64,000 nt of DNA from Magnolia sinica (lineage: Eukaryota > Streptophyta > Magnoliopsida > Magnoliales > Magnoliaceae), in assembly GCF_029962835.1 (NCBI RefSeq), contig NC_080574.1, forward strand, positions 21,860,001 through 21,924,000, in the 5' to 3' direction. Below, one piece after another: positions 45,501-55,704 of the stretch; position 1 is the stretch's first letter; every line of letters starts with the position of its first letter. The notes under the pieces are model-generated. The model saw only the letters and a list, made by a program, of their open reading frames with translations. It ran no database searches and was not told the DNA's origin. Made by a program: the position numbers and the translations under genes.

Positions 45501-47650
45501 ATCGTTCAGGGCCGAGCGGTCGCCGCTTCTGTCGGATCGGTCGATACGACGGATCGATGTTAAGTCGGTGAGTCAACAGAGGGGTCGAGCCCGGGCATAT
45601 CTTCATGACCCCAGGCAAAGACGTCGGCGTACCTACGGAGCAGGGCTATCAGCTTTTCTTTCAAAGGGGACTGCAGAGACGAGCCAATTCGTACCGTCTA
45701 GGATCCATCTGTCTCGACCAAGGGGACCGAGACAAGATCCTCGACCGGCCGTCCTCGTTCATAATTCTCGCCCCGAGGATCCAACGATTCGATCGTTAAT
45801 ATGTTGGTCGGACTTTTGTCGGCGGCTCCTTTTACGGCTATCATGTAACATCGCCTCGCATCCTGCTGGTCTCCTTTGACAATCCCGACTCCCGACTCGG
45901 TCGGGAATTTCATTGAAAGATGGTACGTGGATACCACGGCCTGGAGGAGACTCAATGAAGGGGCCGAGTATTGCGTTGTATCCGAAGGTTGATCGACGAC
46001 CAGAAGTCAACCATCATCGCCGTCGACATGGGGCCGCCGGTGAGTGGTAAGAGACGATCCCTTCGCAAGACTGCCCTCCGGAAAAACCGATCAAGGGGGT
46101 CCGAACGGGCGCAGTGTGGATCGTTCGATCCCCATTTTGTCGAAAGCTTGGGTAAATACACGTCTGCAGATGACCCCGTATCGACGAGTATCCAAAACAC
46201 TTTTCGGTTAGCGCGCCAAGGAGACGATCACCGCATCATCGTGGGGGTGATGGATACCTCGGGCGTCTCCTCGGTGAACGATATGCAATATCTTTCTCTT
46301 TTCTTTCTTTTGATGGCCGATCTATAATCATGAGCTCGGACTGAGGCTGACTAAGTTTTCGTGCGTGGTTCCTTCGCGCGTTGTTTGAGTCGCCCCCACA
46401 TTGTGGACCGCCGATAATCGTCCGGATTTCTTCCATAGGCTGACTCCCGGTCGGGCGCGCCTCAGCTGCCCCAGCTTTGACCATATGTTCTCTGAGTCGG
46501 CCGTCTTTTATGAGTCGCTCGATCTCTTCTTTTAAGTGACGGCAATCACTTGTGTTATGCCCGTGATCGCGGTGATAATGGCAGTATTTATCCTTGTCCC
46601 GCCGATTAGGATTACTCCTGAGCTTACTGGGCCAGTTAACAAAGCCTTCGTTTTTTATTTCCATCCACCTCTTCCCGAGTCTTATTCCGGGGAGTATATG
46701 TGGAAAATTTTCGATCCGGCCGTTTTCCTGACCTTCGCTCGTCACGCGCTTGATCCTCTTTGCGTTTCCTTCCTCCGGCGGCTTCCTTTTTGGCCGACTC
46801 TTTGGCCGAGGTTTTAGTTTCACGCAGGATTCGCGCTTCCTCGGCGTTGGCATATTTATCGGATCGTGCCATAAACTCTGCCAGAGTCTCGGGCGGAGTC
46901 TTGTCTAGAGATGCCAAGAATGGCTTATCCCTAACTCCTTGCATGAGTGCATTGAGGGCCGTTTCTTCCGAATGTTTTCGAACTTAAAGGGATTCGAAAT
47001 TAAAACGCTTGATGTAATCTTTTAGTAGCTCTCCCTGCTTCTGAACTACGTTATTCAGATGTGCAGGGGGCTTTAATTTCTTCTTTCCGCCGATGAAGTT
47101 GGTGAGGAAGGCGTCGCTACTCAACGAATGAACCGATGGACTTTGGTTTCAACTGCTTGAACCACAGTCTACATCGGTTAATGTAAGAGAAAAGGCCCGA
47201 CACATTCCGCATCCGAGGCATCGTGGAGTTCCATATAGGTTCAAGCACTCAATATGCTCGGTCGGGTCGGTTTTGCCGTTGAAAGGAGTGATTTGAGGTA
47301 ATCGAAACCTCTCGGGAACCGGCATTACCGAGTCTACAAAGGGGGACACTTTCGCTTGACCCGGTTGAGTATATATTCCGGCCGTGCTTTATGTCCGCCA
47401 TCTCTTTTGCCATCTCTTCCCGCACTTCTTTTGTGAAATTTTGAATGGCTTTCTGTCGTGCCTTCCATGGAAGGGCGGCTGCGCCTTCTTCGCTCTATTT
47501 CGTGCCAAAGACGAGGGGAGGGAGGCGTTGGCCGACGCCGGAGATGGTTCTGATCCGCCTTGGGGTTGGCTCGGCGACTGCGGCGCCGAAGGTTGAGGAT
47601 CAACCGCCGCCGCAGACATGCGCCGTCTCCCTCGAGGATGCGGAGTGGCC
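42548..47650 (-). pseudogene. Gypsy gag-pol remnant
   Basis: In transcription order (right to left): gag about 47650-46240 with a zinc knuckle (CHYHRDHGHNTSDC) near 46560; aspartic protease near 46180 (LVDTGSSAD); reverse transcriptase about 45700-44750 (VYIDDMLVKS at about 45110) running into the RT-RNase H connection; RNase H about 44270-43900 (SDSQLVVNQV); zinc-binding and integrase core about 43700-42900 (WGIDIIGPLP, VDYFTKWVEAEPL); C-terminal part to 42548. The set and order are Ty3/Gypsy. Not functional. Confidence 0.85.
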
Positions 47651-48009
47651 GCATTTGCGATACATTCGCTCCAAGATCCGCTTCATCATATTCATATCGG
47701 AGCGGATTTCTTGAACCTCCTTGTCCAACCGCCCATCGTCGCGACCCGTTGATTGTTGTTCCGGTCGCCCCTCCTCGGCGGTTGTTAGGTGGGTTTTGGG
47801 CTGGGGGAACGGCGATTGGACCGGGTGCTGTAATCGCTTCTCATTCAAATCTTCTTCTGGGACCGTCCTTCTAATCATCACCAGACTCGGATAGAGATAC
47901 GAGATGGCTTTTGCACGTTCCATGATGGTAAATGTTGATGCAAATGTCTGGTTCGTCCTCCTTGACCCTTGTATGCACCGAAAGAGGACAAAGGAGACCT
48001 GTGTAAATC

Positions 48010-48386
48010 GGGGGACCCTCCGATGCCAAAGTCAGGCCTGGACTCGGGGTCTCAAAGTATTGAAAGGTTTTTAGAGGGAATTTGTTTCGTACCTCTCAAG
48101 GTGACAGGGGTCCTCCTTTTATAGCTGCTGGGGTCCTCCTGATATTGAGCGCGGGATCTTCTCCTGGTATCACGGAGATAGGATCGTGCCCATCTTGAGC
48201 CGTCATCCGATCCCGTGAGCTTCGGGGTCGGAGATCTTATCCCAAGATATCCGGAATGATATCTGACCTAGCGACGGTCGGTCTTGTAAGGTGGTCCGCC
48301 CGACACATGCCCGGAACGCTGATAAGTCGTCCGAACCGACTCAACCGTTGTCTCGGTTTAGCGAACCATGCCTCGGATTTGACACA
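48010..48386 (-). repeat. 5' LTR of the Gypsy element
   Basis: Matches 39112-39488 of the left LTR with four differences. It is shorter than the left LTR and is followed at once by the second copy of the 143-bp flank. Confidence 0.85.
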
Positions 48387-48529
48387 GGCTGCCGGAATAG
48401 TTTTGGATCAATCGTTATTTGTCTTTTCCTCTCATTTAGATTTGAATCACCTTATGAATGGGTTGGATGCAAAGATAGAAAACAAACATCATCGACGGCA
48501 CTAGAATCTTTTAAGGCCAGGCGTCATTT
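48387..48529. repeat. 143-bp direct repeat of the Gypsy insertion site
   Basis: Identical, as far as I can read, to 38951-39093 (from GGCTGCCGGAATAGTTTTGG to GGCCAGGCGTCATTT). The two copies lie on the two sides of the retroelement. A normal Ty3/Gypsy target duplication is 5 bp. Confidence 0.9.
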
Positions 48530-50299
48530 TTCCCAGTTTTTCTTGTGGTGTGGTCCACCTTAGATTTGGATCGGCCTCACGTTTGGGCTCGTGTCCTGAA
48601 AATGAGCTGGCGAAACCTATGGCCTGTGTAGTAGTGCAGATCGTAAGTGTTGAAAGCACAAGAAATTCCCCGCGATTCTCATTGGATAATTTCGGATGAC
48701 TCAGGTCACAAAACACGCTAAATCTCCGTATAGATTGCGTGCTACACAACCTAACTTATAACTGTGGAACTTGGCCTGGCTCACCATGATTTGTGTTATA
48801 ACACACTATTCATCAATTTTTCCTAATAATTTTAAGAAATGGGCCCAAAACTTAAGTACATCTAAAGCTTAAGTGAACAACACTACAAAAAACAATGGGA
48901 ATTGAACAAACTACCTTTCATAGGGCCAACCATGAGGCTTATTTGCCATCTAAGCCAAGGTTTAAAAAAACAAATATCAGCTTGAACAGGGCTTTCTACA
49001 GCTCCAAGAAGTTTTAAGCATCAATTCTTACAGTTTTATGTGGTGTGGTACATTTGAGCTTTGGTTCTGCCTTATTTCTAAGCTCATGTTTTAGAATGAT
49101 CTGAAAAAAGAAGTTGACGGTGAAATATATCATCGTGGAGCTTAATTATGTAAATTTCAGATGTCAAAGGAATTTGTTGTTTGCTGGAGAGAAGAAAACC
49201 AGAAGTTTTGACACATAAAACTTATGTGGACCTATCATGATGTCTGTATTAGATTCATACCGTCCATCCATTTTTTCCAATATATTTTAGGGCATGAGCT
49301 AGATCCAAAGCTCAAGTGAGCCACACTATATGATTTGGACGTCTATTGTTGAAAACTTCTTCAGGCCACAGAAGGCTTGATTAAGCGGATATTTGTGTTT
49401 TCCTTTTGTCCAAGTACATGTGGCTGAATAGATTAGATGAAAAATAAACCTCACAGTGAACCCTACGAAAGTTTCAACATTAGTTATTCAGTCCCCGCTA
49501 TTTTTTGCCACCATGTAGTCCGCTTGAAGTTTGGATGTGCCTCACTTTCAGGCTCTTTCTCTAGAATAATCTGAAAAAAAAAATTAATGGACTGTGTGGA
49601 TCTAACACATAAATTATAAATTATAGTGGGCCAGAGAAGCTCCGCACGTGAAAAGTTAGCACGCAATCTAATTATCATACGCAGTCGTAGTGATAACGTA
49701 TACATATAGGGCTGTGAACGGGCTGGGGTTTGCCTCGGCCCGTATTTAGAACTGTATCAGGCCGGGTTTATTCAAATTGTTGATTTTTACTGGCCCAAGC
49801 CCGGCCCACTGACAGGCATGATGTAGCCCACAGCTGCAGTAGCCAGCAGTACTATTCTACGCCGGGCTCTGTAGTCAATCCGCGTCGGACTCAGGCTCCA
49901 TCGTGTGACGCCTTCCACTGCGGCCCATAGGGTAAGTGATCTGACTATCGGAACCGTCCATGCTGTGGACTCCATGCTATATGGTCTGGAAACTTATGCT
50001 CCACGGATGATTTCTGAAATTACTAGCTGTATACAAAAATGAAAATTTTCAATGGCTCATATACAACTCTAAAAGGAAAGGATATGATCACCAATAACTG
50101 CCGCTCACGCAAAGATAGCTTATTTATGTAGTTAGTCGAAATTGGACGGTTCAAATAACCGGAAAATCTTAGCACGTGGGCTCCGTTGGGTGGCCACACA
50201 CGGAGGATTCTCAAGTCGCAATGGATACGAAGCGAACTCTTTGTTTTGAATCTTGGATTCCTGGGCGTGGTTGGTGATAACACAACGTGTTAAGACCTG

Positions 50300-50845
50300 T
50301 CAGCATGATGCTCCCCCTGACATCAGCCCCGTGGCTGGTGGTCGGTGCTCTTTGGGCCCCACCATCATGTATTTGTTTCATCCATTCCGTTCATCCATTT
50401 TTACAGATCATTTTGTGGATTGGAAAGGAAAAAAAATAAAATTGATAGGGATATAAATCTCAGTTGGACCACACCACAGGAAAACAATAATGATTGGATA
50501 TCCACCATTAAAATCCTCCTAAGGCCCACTGTACTGTTTATTAGAAATCCAATCTGTTGATTGGGTCATAAAGACCCACATGAAGGAAAAAAATAAATAT
50601 CAGCTTAATCCAAAACTTTTATAGCTCCCAAAACGTTTTTAATGGTCACCGTTCATTCAACACTGTTTCCTGTAAGGTGATCCACTAGAGATTTCGATAT
50701 ACCTCATTTTTTCTCTCATAACATAAAATGATCTATAAAAATAGATGGACGGCATGGATGAAAAACATATATCTTGGTGAGGCCCACAAAGCACCGACCA
50801 CCAGCCATTGGCTGGTGTCAGGGGGAGTAGCCAATCCGTCTCCCT
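50300..50845. mobile_element. Type A long-TIR element, absent from the RLK3 copy
   Basis: Left end GCTCCCCCTGACATCAGCCC, right end TGTCAGGGGGAGTAGCCAAT then CCG. The RLK3 duplicate reads straight through (AGACCTGTCAATATGATACT then CTGCGGGGTAT at about 58340), giving an empty site. Confidence 0.75.
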
Positions 50846-51188
50846 CTGCAGGGTATAACAGACCATACGCAAGGACAAAAACCGGTGCCGACATGGAGTA
50901 GACATGCCCATACAAAAATAGACATCTTGCACGGCTGCAACCAGCTTTAAAGTGCATCAACGAAAGATAAACTAATCGAGCGATGTCCGATCAGTGGCCA
51001 CAAATTGGACAATCGAAATACTAAGCAGCCGGCAGTCTATATTCAACAAGGTTCTGTCTATGGATATATGCCTATCTATAGCGGGACCCATGATTTCGAC
51101 GGACTGGATTTGGCCACATAATACCACATCGACATTATGCGGATGCATAAATACCATACACTTAGATTATGAAAAATGAATGAATACG

Positions 51189-51316
51189 GATCCTCTGTTT
51201 GCAATCTAAGGGGACCGTGTGATTGGGTAATTGCATCGGCGATTGAGATGGACCAACCACTAATCAACAAACGACGAAAAAAGCAGGAAAGTCGTGATTT
51301 TGGCAAACAGAGGATC
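51189..51316. mobile_element. 128-bp MITE, absent from the RLK3 copy
   Basis: Perfect 14-bp terminal inverted repeats GATCCTCTGTTTGC and GCAAACAGAGGATC. The corresponding RLK3 stretch (about 58690-58735) lacks it. Target duplication not resolved, so the superfamily is unknown. Confidence 0.65.
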
Positions 51317-51959
51317 GGGAGTTCACATCCAACGATGTGTAGGAATTTTAACATACTACGTTTTTATTTTCTTCATATGAAACTGTTGGAGCATCGTGCA
51401 CATGAAAATGGTGGTCCACACATGAAGATCACCTGAAGGAACATTTGGAAGAATCCACTTATTAGGTGGGCCACACAAGTGAATTCTGTAAAACCATCAT
51501 CTTGACATCCATTTAGACAGTGTCGCAGGATCAAGGAATAAACGATCCCAATTTTCGGCTGGGGTGAGCTTCATGATGCGTCCCAGCATTTTCACGGCTA
51601 GGATTTTAAAAGAATTGATGCGTGAGCAGTAAAGAAAGTGTTGTACGCTGGAAGTTACCAGTAAAGATTCTTCCGCGTCTTATCTCTCTCCAACACCCAT
51701 TGCCTTGTTTTTCTTTCTCGTTGAAAGGTAAGAAGAGAGCTTGAAATGAGGCCGACTGGATGGGGTTTCAATAACATTGTCAACCAAATAGTTTGACTCT
51801 GCATACACAAACAAGAAATAAAGGGGGCTGCTGCAGTTAATTTTTTTTTTTTTTTTTTAAAGGGCCTGCTATTCTAATATGGAATCCATCTATTCTCATA
51901 TGGAATCCATCTATCCAAAGAGAAAACAAGAGTTAGGGTGAGAGAGAGACAAAGAAGAG

Positions 51960-53936
51960 ATGGTTTTAGTTGAATTGTCATTGGTACTCTCTCTACTTCT
52001 ACAAGCATCATCATCATCATCAATGGCCATGCCATCCCCATCCCCCTCCCCATCATCATCATCATCATGTCCCATAGATCTTGGCTACATCCAACGCATC
52101 CCATGGGACTCCTCTCCGTGCAATCCTTCTTCCTCCCAAAATCATCTCCAGAATCAGAGCCAAATCTGCTGCCAGACCCTCCTCAGTCTCATCGGCATCG
52201 GCCTCGCCAAACACCTCAAAGAAACCTCCTCCTTCCGTCTCCCCAACCTCCCCACCGCTGCCTCCTGCGTCGCTGATTTCCAATCCAGGCTCTCCTCTCT
52301 CTCCCTCCCGTCCGATCTTGCTTCCCGCTGCTTCGGTCCACCTGACCGCTTTGTCATCAACCCCACCACCTGCGCCCACATCCAAACCAAACAGGACTGG
52401 CTCCGCGTGCTTGGCTCGTCCACATCCCTCGATTCGGCCTGCAAATCAGACCTATCTGATCTCACCCTCTGCCAAGGTTGCGTCACCGCCGGGTTAATAG
52501 TCTCCTCCCAACTCACTTCCATCGACGGTAACACCTCCCACGCAACCAACTGCTTTTACTTCACTGTCCTATATGCTGCCGGTGTGGTTAACGACTTAGG
52601 TCCCGAGAATCCAAGCACCACCACCTGCGTCTTCGGTCTGGACCTACTCTCGGCAGCCGTTTCTGGAAAGAGTAAGAGCCGCTTAGCGTTGATCTTTGCA
52701 TCGACTGGCGCCGGCATCGCTATTGCTTTCATGTTTTCCTTGTTGGGATTGTATTTCTGGTGGAATCGGCGTAGGAAGAAGAGAGAGACACATAATCTGG
52801 AATTGGGTTTCGGAGATCAAGAAGGGGGAATGTCTAAACCAAGGCTACGGCCCAATACCGGGTCTATCTGGTTCGATGTCTGGGAGCTGGAACGAGCCAC
52901 AGATAACTTCTCCCAGAGAAATATGATCGGGCAAGGCGGATGTGGGATTGTGTATAAAGGGACTCTATTGGACGGAACTATGGTTGCCGTTAAGAAGATC
53001 ATCGAATCGGATTTCCAAGGCGATGCAGAGTTCTGCAATGAAGTGGAGATCATCAGCAATCTGAAGCATCGGAATCTAGTACCTCTGAGAGGCTGCTGCG
53101 TGGTGGAGGGTAATGATCGAGAAGGCGGCGGAGGAAACCAGAGGTATCTTGTCTACGATTACATGCCAAATGGGAACTTGGACAACCATATATTTTCACA
53201 GGGTGTCTGTGGCAGTAGCAGCATGGGAAAGGAACAGCTGAGTTGGCCACAGCGGAAGAGCATTGTGATGGATGTTGCAAAGGGTCTGGCTTATCTTCAC
53301 TACGGAGTGAAACCTGCTATCTATCATAGAGATATCAAAGCTACCAATATTCTTTTGGATGCAGAAATGAAGGCGCGGGTGGCAGATTTTGGACTGGTAA
53401 AGCAGAGCAAGGAAGGGCAGTCTCACCTCACCACAAGAGTAGCAGGAACGCATGGTTACCTAGCTCCGGAATACGCCCTCTACGGGCAGCTGACAGAGAA
53501 GAGCGACGTTTATAGTTTTGGGATTGTGGTTCTTGAGATAATGAGCGGGAGGAGGGCACTCGACCTGTCATCATTGGGAACAGGGTCGCCACGTGCATTT
53601 CTGATCACTGATTGGGCTTGGATGCTTGTGAAGTCAGGACGGATAGATGAGGTGTTGGACCAATCGCTGAGGAATGATGAGGGTAGTAACCCCTACCCCA
53701 AGGCGATCATGGAGAGGTTTGTGCTGGTCGGGATCCTCTGCGCCCATGTGATCGTAGCTTTGAGACCCACCATCTTGGATGCACTGAAGATGTTGGAGGG
53801 AGACATCGATGTTCCACAGATTCCAGATAGGCCATTGCCTCTTGGCCATGGACCTCTTTCTGCAGATGGGAACACCTTCAGCATGTCGCCATCTTTGAGC
53901 AGCTTTGTGCTTAATTCAGGAGACATGCTCAGGTGA
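51960..53936 (+). CDS. SPARK-domain receptor-like kinase (RLK2)
   Basis: Intronless, 658 residues. Signal peptide about 1-16, then a Ser/Pro-rich linker coded by TCA/ATC triplet repeats (residues 17-36). Ectodomain with 12 cysteines (37, 54, 70, 71, 103, 124, 138, 161, 171, 174, 198, 223) and an N-glycosylation site NTS at 191. Membrane span about 243-268, basic RRRKKR. Kinase: [12 protein letters not shown] loop, Lys345, YHRDIKATN with Asp458, DFG 476-478, [20 protein letters not shown] tail. Everything needed for an active RD Ser/Thr kinase is present. It differs from RLK3 by 22 substitutions and one inserted residue, 15 of the substitutions in the ectodomain. Start: the first ATG of the frame, followed directly by the hydrophobic signal. 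Role inferred only from family: plasma-membrane receptor kinase of unknown ligand. Confidence 0.93.
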   Translation: MVLVELSLVLSLLLQASSSSSMAMPSPSPSPSSSSSCPIDLGYIQRIPWDSSPCNPSSSQNHLQNQSQICCQTLLSLIGIGLAKHLKETSSFRLPNLPTAASCVADFQSRLSSLSLPSDLASRCFGPPDRFVINPTTCAHIQTKQDWLRVLGSSTSLDSACKSDLSDLTLCQGCVTAGLIVSSQLTSIDGNTSHATNCFYFTVLYAAGVVNDLGPENPSTTTCVFGLDLLSAAVSGKSKSRLALIFASTGAGIAIAFMFSLLGLYFWWNRRRKKRETHNLELGFGDQEGGMSKPRLRPNTGSIWFDVWELERATDNFSQRNMIGQGGCGIVYKGTLLDGTMVAVKKIIESDFQGDAEFCNEVEIISNLKHRNLVPLRGCCVVEGNDREGGGGNQRYLVYDYMPNGNLDNHIFSQGVCGSSSMGKEQLSWPQRKSIVMDVAKGLAYLHYGVKPAIYHRDIKATNILLDAEMKARVADFGLVKQSKEGQSHLTTRVAGTHGYLAPEYALYGQLTEKSDVYSFGIVVLEIMSGRRALDLSSLGTGSPRAFLITDWAWMLVKSGRIDEVLDQSLRNDEGSNPYPKAIMERFVLVGILCAHVIVALRPTILDALKMLEGDIDVPQIPDRPLPLGHGPLSADGNTFSMSPSLSSFVLNSGDMLR

Positions 53937-54781
53937 AGAATGCAAATCCGGGAGGAGAAAAGGTTCGCGTGATTTTGATGCAAACAAAGTCACGTGGAGC
54001 CAGAAATGCTAGTTCGACGCTGTGAATTTAAAAACACGAGATGGGGCTGATATTTGGGCCCACAAGAATGGATTATACACAGATATCAATGTAGGCCCAT
54101 TTGAGTCATGTTTTGCATGGGCCGTTCCATAGTTGCCATGTTATATATTGTCATATTGTATGGATGGTTGAAAACCAATTGTTTACTTCCTTTCCTACCA
54201 CATTATTGGTGCCATAGCTTAAGGCTAACAATGGGGTGATCCAATCCATCTAACTTGTCGACCAATTCGTCATGGTCCCAAAAAGTCGTGACTTAAGCAG
54301 TGTCCATTTCTAACAAACATCACAATGAGCCTAAAAAGTTTCAATAGTCACCATTATTTTATATTTTGTGGCCCATACAATCGCTGGATCATGTTGATAT
54401 TTTAGTCTTATCCCAAAAATGACACGGCAAAAAGGATGGGCGGCATGGATTATACACATACATCATTGTGGCCCCATATAAGTCGTAGTTTGCATGGGTC
54501 ATAGTTACCACGTTATATGGGTAATAGTTGTTATGTCGCATGGAACGTGGTTTTCAATGTTTTCACTTCCTTTGCTACCTAGCCATTAAAATCCTCATAA
54601 GGCCCAATGTACTGTTTACTTGACATCCAATCTATTGATTAGGTCATACAAACACAGTTGAAGGGAAAAAACAAAGATCAACTTGATCCAAAACTTTTAT
54701 GGCCCCCAAAAAGTTTTTAATGGTCTTCGCTCATTCAACATTGTTTCATGTAATGTGGTTGACTTGATATTGGGATATACC
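53937..54781. repeat. RLK2 3' flank and A-type fragments
   Basis: Homology to the RLK3 3' flank ends near 54010. Then come two related segments (ATGGATTATACACAGATATC at 54070 and ATGGATTATACACATACATC at 54447, each followed by a CATGGG..TAGTT.CCA block) and an A-type fragment 54585-54780. No gene. Confidence 0.55.
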
Positions 54782-55438
54782 TAGAGGTGGGCATCGAGCC
54801 GAGTCAAGTCGAGGTCGGCCAAGTTTGGCTTGGCTTGTCCATGATGTACTCGAGTTCGAGCTCGAGCTCAAGCTTGGCCTCGAGCTCAACATTGAAGCTT
54901 GGCTTATTTGCCAAAGCTGTCGAGTCGAGTTCGAGTCGAGCTAGTGGTTCGAGTCGAATTGAGATTACCTCGAGTCGAGCTCGAGCTTGTTGGGTGAGAG
55001 AGTAATGGATTCTGTTCTTGATCCTCCTCCATTGATGAAACATTCAAAAATCTTAAGAGAATCAAAGCAAAACCCAATGAAAAAAACAAACAAATCAAAA
55101 ATCCAAGTACTAGAAAAGAAACATAGCAGAACACAGATCAAAAATCCAAGTAAAGAGCTCTAGCCAATCAAATCATTGGATTTCCGTGAAGCTCTAACAA
55201 ATTCGAGAAAAACCCATCTCGAATTTCTTGGGTTTCTCGCCTAAGAAGTAGATCTCAAGAGATTGAAATTATATTATTGTGGAGCTGAAATGAAAACTGG
55301 TGGTGGTGGTCGGGGCAGGTGTGCGGCTGAAAGTGGGCAGAGAAAGAGAAGAAAGGGAAAGGGAAGGGGGTGCGTGCGATCGGGTAAAGACTCTAGGGTT
55401 TATTTTCTATTTTTTTATTTTTCAATTTAAACTTAAAA

Positions 55439-55489
<51 letters not shown>

Positions 55490-55704
55490 TAATCGAGTCG
55501 AGTTGAGCTCGAGTTCAAGCTTCGAGTCGAGTCGAGTCGAGTTGAAATGCTCCCTAGTCGAACTTGGCTTGAACTCAACTTGAGCTTCAAATAATTAGCT
55601 TAGCTCGGCTTGAATCGGTCATTCAAGCCGAGTCAATCCGAGCTGACTCGAGTCGAGTCGAGCGAGCTTTTCGAGCTAGCTTGACTCGTGAACAGCCCTA
55701 TTAA
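54782..55704. mobile_element. Non-autonomous TIR element with CGAG-rich ends (hAT-like)
   Basis: Left end TAGAGGTGGGCATCGAGCC and right end read in reverse TAGGGCTGTTCACGAGTC. Behind each lies about 200 bp of GAGTCGAGCTCGAGCT-type sequence in inverted orientation (54790-54990 and 55490-55700). The middle holds a 45-bp TA microsatellite (55441-55486) and no transposase. The TAG-R-G-N-TG terminus suggests hAT, but no clear 8-bp duplication is visible. Confidence 0.55.

Larger units (their letters stand above)
39094..48386 (-). mobile_element. Ty3/Gypsy retrotransposon, Tat lineage, with antisense gene; broken but young
   Basis: About 9.3 kb, transcribed leftward. The right LTR (48010-48386) is the 5' LTR, the left LTR (39112-39568) the 3' LTR. 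A purine tract (minus strand GGAGTAGGGGGGC) abuts the left LTR, confirming the orientation. Minus-strand gag and pol occupy about 42548-47650. Between integrase and the 3' LTR lies an extra gene on the opposite strand (40066-42303), a hallmark of Tat-lineage elements such as Grande and Retand. Over about 375 shared bp the LTRs differ at four positions, so insertion is recent. The coding region nevertheless has about ten or more breaks. It sits in a B-type repeat and is bracketed by a 143-bp direct repeat. Confidence 0.88.
48530..51959 (+). repeat. RLK2 upstream half of the tandem duplication
   Basis: Homologous to about 55990-59340 upstream of RLK3. Shared blocks include GTAGTAGTGCAGATCGT.AGT (48628 / 56098), B-type elements at 48770-49145 and 49210-49640 (56252-56625 / 56700-57100), a GGGCTG..GGGCTGGG.TTG region (49710 / 57770) and the final 900 bp before the ATG. 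Differences are the A-type insertion at 50300-50845 and the small MITE at 51189-51316, both found only here. No gene. Confidence 0.8.

Noticed and set aside
47149-47923. Plus-strand frames of 70-104 residues in the right part of the Gypsy element
   Set aside because: GC-rich antisense shadows of gag, whose minus-strand reading has gag features.
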